Assembly (NCBI GenBank): GCA_905221605.1
Contig: CAJNDS010002259.1
Location: 62,001 to 126,000 of the forward strand
Length of the DNA stretch: 64,000 nt
Direction of reading: 5' to 3'
Source of the DNA: Symbiodinium natans
Taxonomy: Eukaryota; Sar; Dinophyceae; Suessiales; Symbiodiniaceae
This document shows, one piece after another, positions 57,101 through 64,000 of the stretch. A program made the position numbers and the translations under genes. How positions within the stretch are numbered: the first letter of the stretch is position 1; each line of letters begins with the position of its first letter. The notes under the pieces are model-generated. The model was given only the letters and a program-made list of their open reading frames with translations, did not search any database and had not been told where the DNA came from.

Positions 57101-59510
57101 AAACTGATGGAAGGTCTCTACCCGATACTGCCCTACCCCAAACCGCTACTTCCTAAAGCTGCCGGCTCTCTTTCAAAGCCCCCGCATCAATGGCTCCCTA
57201 CCTGCCCTACCTCTCTCTCTGACAGTTTAGGGGTTCAGGGTTTGGCTGTTCCGGGCGGGTCAAAGGCCGCAGTAAGCAGCGCACGCGAGTGTCCCAATAG
57301 TACACGTAGACGCTGACCTTCAAGGCAGGGAAAGGGGCTCGCCAGAGAAGAACTCAAGATGATGAGTGTTGAAGGTGTTTTTGGGTTTGGCTTTTCGAGC
57401 TTGGGGTGGCATCATGCCTCATCTTGGCCAGATGGATCTGGAACCTCCCATAGTCCCAAAGCTTCCAGCATTCCGCATCTCTCTGTGGGGTCTCACCGGC
57501 ATCAGGCCTTTTGGTACGTGGGGCGGCCGTGGTTCATCACACCTTGGGCAGGCGTCTTCGCGCACACCTACCTGCAAAAGCTTGGGATCTGTGTTCCCTC
57601 CTTGCTCCTCGTAGTCGCCAAGAAGAGTCCCGATTCCCAGCTCATCCTGACAATCAGGTTGTTTGCGGAGGTCCATGAAACACTATTGCATTCTATCGGT
57701 AAATTCGGAAAGAGGCAGTTGAGCCTCCTCAGCCTCGGAGAAGACACGCAGGCGGCCACGCTTGCCGTTCTCGGATGCGCTCTCCCGCCTACAAGGAAGC
57801 AAATCCACAGGCTCCTGAAGATGAGAAATGTCGATTTACCCATGCAGAACACTGGAGTTTTCGCTGCCAAAGGAAGCTTCTGCGGGCTGTCAAAGCGCTG
57901 GGGCCAACGCTTGACGGGCAGCTGTGGAAGGGGCCGGCCTTAAGCAAGGAAGGGGCCTCCCAACCCCTCTCAGCCGCCCTGCACCCCTTATTCCCCTGCT
58001 TATGCCCGAAGTACCAGCTCCTTTTCAACAAGCTGTCATCGACAACGGATCATAGCTTTGCAAGAAGCACTGACAAAGGCTGCGGCGAGGACGCGTCGCA
58101 GGAGCCTTGCCAGAACAACTTGCAACACCAAACCCTGAAACATCCTGAAACCCAAAGCCCTCAGCGCTCCAGCACATGCCACAACCGAAACACCCGGCAG
58201 GTGCCCGAACCAGGGTCCTGTCCAGTGTACCTATTAACACACGGGCCCTGGTAGAAATGCAGGGTACCCGGTTTGGATAAACAAAATCAGCCACAAAAAT
58301 CTAGAGAACGATGTGGCCTGCGCCCGCTCATTGGGCTTCCCCACGCGGCCGGGCGCCTCCAGGAGATGATGGGAATGGATGAGTTTTACTTGAGGGCAAT
58401 GGCAACCCGATGCCTTAAGGGGACTGACACCACCCATGCCGTTGCAAACCTTTCTCCAAGACAAAAAAAAGAGAGATGCACATGGCCTGAGGGGGCTGGA
58501 GGCCGCGCATCCAGTCACCCCGGCCTTGCTCAGTGCTGCGGACCCGGCGAGCGCATACGACCCTTCTCTCAAAGCCCCAGAGGGCGACCCTAGAGCTTCT
58601 GGAAGTCCTGATATGCCATATGACGTGCAACACTTGGCACTTGGCAAAATTTGCGCGGCCGGTCGAGGCTGCATGGGCGGGGTAGACCGAAGTTAGGACA
58701 AGTTATGATTGTTTCTGTGTGCTGTGGTGCTACTGCGGCTTGTGCAGGTAACCGACGAGGTGGTATCGGAGCATCATGTTGTATAGAGTACAGGTAAAGC
58801 CAGCAGGAAGTCGCGAGGGCATGTGGCCAAGGTTGGTTCGTGTGACAATGTTTTTGCTTTCGCTTGCAGCTTGTTGTGCTTGAAAGGGCCCGACCACATG
58901 TACGAGATCTGCAAGCTGCTGATCAAGAGCTTGCTTCTTCTTGCAACTAAGTTCTGCTAAGTTTAAAGCGATGACGCCTGGCCCCCGTCATTCTGCTTGT
59001 CTCATGCTCAAAGCTGAGTCTTGGGTCAACGCTTAATGATGAGGGTTGCACAATAGCTTCCAGCTCCTTCAACAGACGGCTCGCGATTTTCCACTAAATG
59101 CGAGGATCGATGGTGGCAATGGGTGTCAGAATCTATTAAGGAAGCGTCACAATGTCGCCGTGGGGGCTCATGACGCCGCCGGTCTGAGTCTCCGATCAGG
59201 AAGGTTGGCTGCGCTGTTTGCATGCCAGGAGGCTCACCAGCAACGCCGCTTTCAGCTTGAAATGCCCAGTGGCCGATCTGGGAATCCCGTCCCAAGTGTT
59301 AGGATGCCCGGTGGCGGACCAGGAAGGCTGGTTGAAGCCTGAATGCCTGGTGGCCGATCACTGGTGGCCTTCCTGTGGTTGCAGCTTGCCTGGTGGCCGG
59401 CCGGGAATTACCTGTGCCATAGTCAAGCGCCTCCTCCATCTTCCTGATCAGCCGAGTTTCATCTCGAGCCTTCTGAATGTTGCGATGGTGTTTATGGCCA
59501 CGATGCCGTG
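54160..59510 (-). CDS. Second coiled-coil gene with a GWWFG segment, many exons
   Basis: Exons in coding order: 59425-59480 ([22 protein letters not shown] acceptor and GT donor visible), about 58860-58945 ([20 protein letters not shown]), about 57685-57780 ([20 protein letters not shown]), 57572-57646 exactly (25 codons, [24 protein letters not shown] acceptor, CAG|GTAGGT donor), about 56985-57110 ([20 protein letters not shown]), 56440-56570 (proline-rich, [20 protein letters not shown]), about 56245-56290 ([18 protein letters not shown]), about 55500-55690 ([20 protein letters not shown]), about 55060-55170 ([20 protein letters not shown]), about 54700-54750 ([15 protein letters not shown]), about 54270-54390 ([20 protein letters not shown]), about 54160-54240 ([20 protein letters not shown]). 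The order of a helix-rich, LRVFSEAE and GWWFG region looks like a conserved dinoflagellate arrangement, but I know no function. Confidence 0.5.
55775..55885. repeat. CAGA-type microsatellite
   Basis: Imperfect CAGACA/CAGGCA repeats, next to a coiled-coil exon. Confidence 0.92.
56060..56190. repeat. (CCTT)n tetranucleotide microsatellite
   Basis: Perfect CCTT over about 60 bp, with degenerate TTCC-rich flanks. Confidence 0.95.
59170..59420. repeat. Imperfect 45-55 bp tandem repeat
   Basis: Four diverged copies around GCCYGGTGGCCGATC (near 59261, 59305, 59344 and 59390) with GGGAAT or GGAAGG following. Confidence 0.65.
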
Positions 59511-59565
59511 AGAGAACGAAAGAGTGATCTTGAAATCGCTGCAGTAGACTGGCACACAGGCGCTT

Positions 59566-59922
59566 CTATGACATTATGGCTTGCCAGGTAGAACGACACC
59601 ATAGAAAGCGGGATGCCCTGCCAAGGGCCTGCCGCAATTTCAACTTGCGCCAATCGGCATGCGGTTGATCGGCGATGATTCTTCGCCCATGCCGCTGAAG
59701 GAGCAGGGCCATGTCTAAATCCATGGCAGCTGCTTTTGCCAGCGGCATGTCGTTCTGGGCTTTGGCATCCAAATAGCCCCGGATGTTCGTCATAAACAAG
59801 CCAAAAAGCAGCACCAGCAGAGGCGCCGCTAAAGTGACATAGGTCATGCCTGTCTGGGTACCCTCCGGCTGCAGTAACACCTGGAGCTTGCTTGCGAGAA
59901 GCTTTCCCGCTGCCCAGACCAT
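59566..59922 (-). CDS. Exon of a membrane protein, unidentified
   Basis: From the ATG at 59920-59922 it reads MVWAAGKLLASKLQVLLQPE, then a clear transmembrane helix (YVTLAAPLLVLLFGLFMTNI), then a soluble helical part (PLAKAAAMDLDMALLLQRHG) before a basic end. The ATG may be internal. A further piece upstream near 59930-60000 (PIKPLAALLTLAFAASWVAS) could be a second hydrophobic exon. No family recognised. Confidence 0.42.
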   Translation of the reverse strand: MVWAAGKLLASKLQVLLQPEGTQTGMTYVTLAAPLLVLLFGLFMTNIRGYLDAKAQNDMPLAKAAAMDLDMALLLQRHGRRIIADQPHADWRKLKLRQALGRASRFLWCRSTWQAIMS

Positions 59923-60569
59923 CGTTCACCAAGATGCAACCCAGCTTGCAGCGAATGCAAGTGTCAGCAGGGCCGCCAGAGGCTTTATTGGCTGCACTGG
60001 AAGCTGCTTCTCGGAAGGCATGTTCCAGGCTTTGGAGAAACTTACTTGCGGGCAGCGCTCCGGCGCACGCTCGAGAAGAATCGCTGCGGAGAAGAATCTC
60101 ATTTGCAACAGTGCTGTCTTCCTATGGGGCATGGCATGCTCTGCTTCCCACAGACGATGCTTTTGATTTAGGTGGGCCTCGAGATGTGCAAGTAAGGCGA
60201 GTATAAGGCAGGTTTTTAGGCGAGTAAGCTTTTGCAAGCAATTTGATGCAGTGGTCGGCCAGCCTGGCCCCGGCTGTTTCAGCCGGTCAGGGGGCCGGGA
60301 TCTTCCCAGCCAACACTTCCCGACACCTCACAAGGAAGGAGAGATGAAGGAGAGGTGGTCGCAGACATGGTTTGAGAGTTTTTGGGGTCTGGGGGATGTC
60401 TGGAAACGCCTGGGGTCAGGGCGTCCTGCTCAGGGCTTTGGTGCAAACTCCAAGATGGACAGAGGGTGTGCCTGCGTCGGTGCACCAGCGATGTGGTGGG
60501 AAAGGGACGTCGAACACCGGCACACACTGAGATGTGACATGTCGTGCAAAGCTCCTCTGTGTTGAAGAC

Positions 60570-60838
60570 ATAGCGGTCCAGCTTCATCTCGTGATCATCC
60601 GCCTGGCAAGGTCGAGCGTCCCTGCAACCTGAAGGTCGATGCCTGGCCTGGAGCAGCAAGAGGTATTTCAAGGTCTCAGCAATGAAGAAGCTCTCCATCC
60701 TCACAAGTTCTTTCAAAAAGGAACCCTGGACAGAGATGGCCAACTCTTGCACTCCCTCATGCCCCTCTGTCCGACTCTGTCCTGTCCAGGTAGGTCTTGG
60801 AAGTCTGCCGCACGTCCCTCAACGAAGCGTACCTGCAG
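60570..60838 (-). CDS. C-terminal exons of a GH47 alpha-mannosidase, apparently truncated
   Basis: An exon at about 60789-60838 reads YASLRDVRQTSKTYLD after an AG|G acceptor. The next exon reads RMESFFIAETLKYLLLLQ, then DDHEMKLDRYVFNTE across a 45-nt GC-AG intron (60603-60647). These are the diagnostic final blocks of family 47 class I mannosidases (the family reads about KMESFFLAETLKYLYLL and VFNTEAHP), which trim N-glycans in the ER and Golgi. The roughly 400 residues that should precede are absent: only about 250 bp separate this from the stop of the next gene at 61093. The catalytic acids further upstream are therefore missing. Likely a relic, or the last exons of a rearranged gene. Confidence 0.68.
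60603..60647 (-). other. 45-nt GC-AG intron in the GH47 fragment
   Basis: CAG|GCCAGG to TTGCCAG|GCGG. Its removal restores LLLLQADDHEMKLDRYVFN. The same CAGGC occurs at both ends, so the exact cut is ambiguous by a few bases. Confidence 0.6.
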
Positions 60839-61092
60839 GGCATCGTCAGAGCCAACGCAGGGCCTACGAAAGCCGCGCTAGGACGCTAAGGCCCCCGCCC
60901 ATGAGGGACCCAGAGCCACTTCCTTGTTGGAACTTGTGAAAGAAGCAAGCCCTTGTTAAGATTCAAATCTTGCAGCAATTCAGAGCCCGTAAGCCCTGTA
61001 GGCCGTTGAACATCTTTAAGCCCCCCCCTTGAAACCCTTTACACCCTCAAGGAAACCCGCAGCATTCCGTATCGGATTCTAGCGTGGTGACG

Positions 61093-63640
61093 TCAAAGCT
61101 CCTTGAGGCTGTTCATGAAAGGGAGTGCATTTTGCTCATAGGTGCGTGGCTCACATCTAAATGTGCGGGATAGGGGAGGCGCCCGCGGGGAAGGCGCATT
61201 AGATTGGAAGCTCTTTTTTGGAAGCCTTCGCGACACGTCGGCCAGGAGGTGGCACGCGGGAGCCGGAGGCTTGAAGGCCCAGTCGGCTTCCATGAACTCG
61301 ACGCGAACCCCTTGGAGGCTCCCGCTCCGTCGAAGGCTTTCCAGGCGCTTCAAGAGGTCCCTTGCCTTGGGTAGAATCTCCTGATCTGCTTCGGGTACCA
61401 GGCCCGTTGCGGCCTCGAGCTCCAGGACGCGGTCGGGAGCTTTTTGCAGCAGCGACGTCAGCAGCTCCAAGAAACCCTCGGCCTCAAAGTCCAAGTTCTC
61501 CAAGAAGCCCGGGAGCAGCACCTTCCGCCTCCAGCCATCCTGGGCAGCAAACCCTGACAAGTAAATTATTGTTTGTCACACGACGTTGCACTGCTACTGC
61601 ACAAGTATACTCACACGGTGCAAAGAGAGGGGGGGCATCGAGGCACCCATCGCTAAACTTCCAAAAGCTCTCCGGGCATCCGTTTGGGTCTGGCTGCAGA
61701 TCAAATGCACCGCGTTGAGATCCAGCTGAGCCAGCACAGCTGTCGCCTGAAAAAGCCGAAGTGGAGGGTGACTGCTTGTAGGCCGGTGGACACCGAAGAC
61801 TGCCAAAGGCACCGGACGCTTCAAGATTCGCCGTTGCTCATCCCGTCGAGGTGGCGAATCGCCCGTGGCTGGGGAGGTTGGGGAACCCACGTGATAGTCC
61901 GAACGCGTCAGGCCATCTTCGATCTCAGCTAAGCTCATCACCTCTCCCTGAACCTCCAGCTGCGCCGTGTTCAGAAGCTCCACCCAAGCTGCCAGGTTCG
62001 TCGGGGCCTCCGAAGCCCCGACTCGAGAGGGAGCAGCGACGGCAATTAAGGTGGCTGCATTGAGGCAGTTCAACCAAAAGCTGAGACACGCCTCCAACTT
62101 CCCCGAAACGCTCACGCACTGGAGCTCCGCAAGCGGCTCGTGGAGGCGCTCCAGCAGCTTCCGCGCTCGGCCGGCGGAGGCGGCAGCAGGGGCAGCCGTA
62201 GCAGCCGTAGCGGTGGCAGCCGACCGAAAGGCTCGGAAGGCTCCGCGTAGGAGCTCCTGGGAGAGCAGCTCTGGATCTCGGTCCGTCCAGTTGCAAAAGC
62301 GGCGGTGGTTCAGCACCGAAGTCTCGGGCCCCTGGAAAGGCAGCAGCTCCACACGGGGCTGACGCTCACGCGCCTCGCGCCCACGCCCCTCGCGCGCAGG
62401 CATCGACCTCGTCTCTTCGTACGTCAGTACCACCGGATTGGCGAGGGTATGCCGAGGCGGAGAAGCAGGGTACTCACTCTCGCCGTCGTCGTCTGAGCAG
62501 GGACAAACGAATGCTAACGCCGGATCATCCACCTCTGCCAAGGCAAGAGCGGAGGGGTTGGCAATCGCGAGCAGCCGGCGTGCGTAGCGCATCGCGTCCG
62601 CTTGTGGAGGCTCCGACTCTGCAAGCATGCTGGGCCTGCTGGGCCGCAGCTGTAGCAGCTCGCCAAGGCGGTGAGGATCCAGGCCCCCCATCAGTGACAG
62701 AATCCGGTGTGTTGGCAACGCTGCCGGTCTGTCGACAATCGCCAGGTGAGCCTGCAGGAGGAAGTCATCCGGAGCCAACAACTTGCGGGCCAAGACGGTG
62801 TAGAGCAACACTGCCGACGTCCAGAAGTCCGCGGGAACCAAGCCTTCGGGAAGCTCCTCGAGCTTGACATGCTTGACTGACTCGTAGAAGCCGTGGCAGA
62901 GCGGTTGAACCCACCGCGGAGAGGCTTCAAGGCGGCCCTTCCTCCAGGAAGCCTCCTCCACAAATGCCGACACCAAGCCATCCCAAGCCCAGGCCTCGCC
63001 AGAATGCATGTCATCCATCGAAGGCTTCTTCGCATGCTTCTTCGCATCGCATTCGTGCTCGCACTCATGCGCGAACTCATGCCCAACATCCGAGCATGCA
63101 GAGGGCTCCGGCATCTCCGTCTTGGGTGGAGAGACGCCAGCAGCACCATCACCTCCCCACTCCGCGAAAACCATCCCCTTTGTCTTGACCCGCTTTACCA
63201 CATCCGCCTCCTCTGCCTCGGCTTCTCCTTCTGTCTGCTTGGATTGCCTGGCTTCCACAGAATCCGCAAAGCAGAGGTGCAGTTGCAGTGGAGGCAGCGG
63301 AGGGCCCTGGTCCAAGGCAATCGCTGCTCGGACAGTCCGGTCCAGAGCATCCGGTGCCGGGGACGCAAAGCGCGGCTCGGGGAGGGTGTATCTGGTGCTT
63401 CCTGCGGACACAGACTGCACTGCAGCTTGAGCACCCGCTGCTTGCAGGGCCTCCGCAAAAGGAGATTTTGATGGGCCGAACAGGTGCAGGGTCTGCAGGT
63501 ATGCCAGGAAGGCATTGGTTTGCACGAAGGACTGGAAGAAGGGCTTGTCTTTGGCACAGACCTCAGCGGCATGGCGAGCAAAGCACACTTCAAAGCATCG
63601 TGCACAATACTCTGTTAGATGCTGTTGTGAACTACAATTA
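61093..63640 (-). CDS. DUF547-containing protein, N-terminus possibly DENN-like (partial)
   Basis: The main exon runs from about 63640 to 61600. Early residues (YCARCFEVCFARHAAEVCAK, then KPFFQSFVQTNAFLAYLQTL) resemble the C-terminal part of DENN modules, with weak support. A long middle part has acidic and His/Cys-rich linkers and a helical region (FYESVKHVKLEELPEGLVPA). The C-terminal half matches DUF547: LSFWLNCLNAATLI, a later EVMSLAEIEDGLTRSDYHV, and AFGSLAMGASMPPLSLHRV, where the family has a GA-x-SCPPL core; the Cys is Met here. The last exon (61093 to about 61555) reads FLENLDFEAEGFLELLTSLL and ends NSLKEL, stop. Real coding sequence does not extend into the microsatellite right of 63640; the remaining 5' exons should lie outside the window. 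Confidence 0.6.
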
Positions 63641-63654
63641 ACTTGCATGCGATG

Positions 63655-64000
63655 GACGAGAAAGGCACGCGCATACACACGCGCACACACACACACACAG
63701 AGACACAGACGCAGACGCAGACAGACACAGACCGACACACACACACACACACACACAGACAGAGACAGACAGACACACACACACACACACACACAACACA
63801 AAACAAAAACAAATGAAAATAGACACACACACACACACAGAAACACAGACACAGACGCATAGACACACAGACACACAGAGACACGGAGACACAGAGAGAC
63901 ATAGACACATGGGCACACATAGGCACATAGACACATAGGCACATAGACACATAGACACATCGACACAGAGAGAGCGAGAGAGAGAGAGAGAGAGAGAGAG
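63655..64000. repeat. CA-rich compound microsatellite to the window edge
   Basis: ACACAC, GACACAGA and GGCACATAGACACAT units, ending in (GA)n. It lies in a presumed intron of the DUF547 gene. Confidence 0.95.

Noticed and set aside
63655-63966. Cys/Val-rich N-terminus of the DUF547 frame
   Set aside because: It is translated CA microsatellite; the real exon begins near 63640.

Overview
The window looks like nuclear DNA of a dinoflagellate, probably a core lineage of the Symbiodiniaceae type, although the species cannot be fixed from sequence alone. The evidence is structural. Every gene I can recognise is on the minus strand across the full 64 kb. Genes are broken by short introns whose donors are mostly GC and sometimes GT, with AG|G acceptors. 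There are cold-shock-type domains, very long coiled-coil genes and interstitial telomere-like tracts. No bacterial operon logic, ribosome binding sites, tRNA or rRNA genes were seen.

Layout in plus coordinates, with genes read right to left. 1-439 cold-shock protein; 744-1500 multi-pass membrane exons; 1503-3650 an unusual [2Fe-2S] ferredoxin-TPR-ferredoxin reductase fusion; 3895-4260 small membrane-type exons; 4851-6293 an intronless alpha/beta-hydrolase-like pseudoenzyme; 6765-6862 one orphan nucleotide-sugar-transporter exon; 7419-7730 telomere-like tracts; 8103-9757 coiled-coil gene; 10042-10251 unidentified terminal exons; 10952-12399 a nine-exon cyclophilin (eight exons resolved to the base); 13081-13830 unidentified; 14063-17411 pepsin-like aspartic protease with a signal peptide; 17620-19932 a WW plus FHA (NIPP1-like) gene; 20113-22750 a 208-bp tandem satellite; 23527-25500 unidentified exons; 26299-29750 large methyltransferase-like gene; 29800-31390 apparently non-coding with degenerate repeats; 31390-32100 signal-peptide protein; 32100-33420 nothing recognised.

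33425-48900 carries a dense run of short exons that I read as one giant gene (or a few in tandem): long coiled coil, an EF-hand, and at least six copies of a module ending in GW(V/I/L)T(M/V/L)KG. 48976-50476 is a two-exon lumenal methyltransferase-like gene. 50640-52503 is a NEK-like kinase and downstream exons. 52600-53148 starts with a signal peptide. 54270-59500 holds a second coiled-coil/GWWFG gene. 59566-59922 is a membrane exon, 60570-60838 a truncated GH47 mannosidase end, and 61093-63640 a DUF547 protein whose N-terminus may be DENN-like. The window ends in CA-rich microsatellite.

No single pathway links these genes; they look like an ordinary dinoflagellate same-strand array. The most unusual items are the ferredoxin-TPR-reductase fusion, the modular giant coiled-coil gene, the satellite array, and the very short GC-AG introns, several of which are stop-free multiples of three and would be missed by ORF-based annotation. 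Exon limits are exact only where stated; elsewhere they are approximate.
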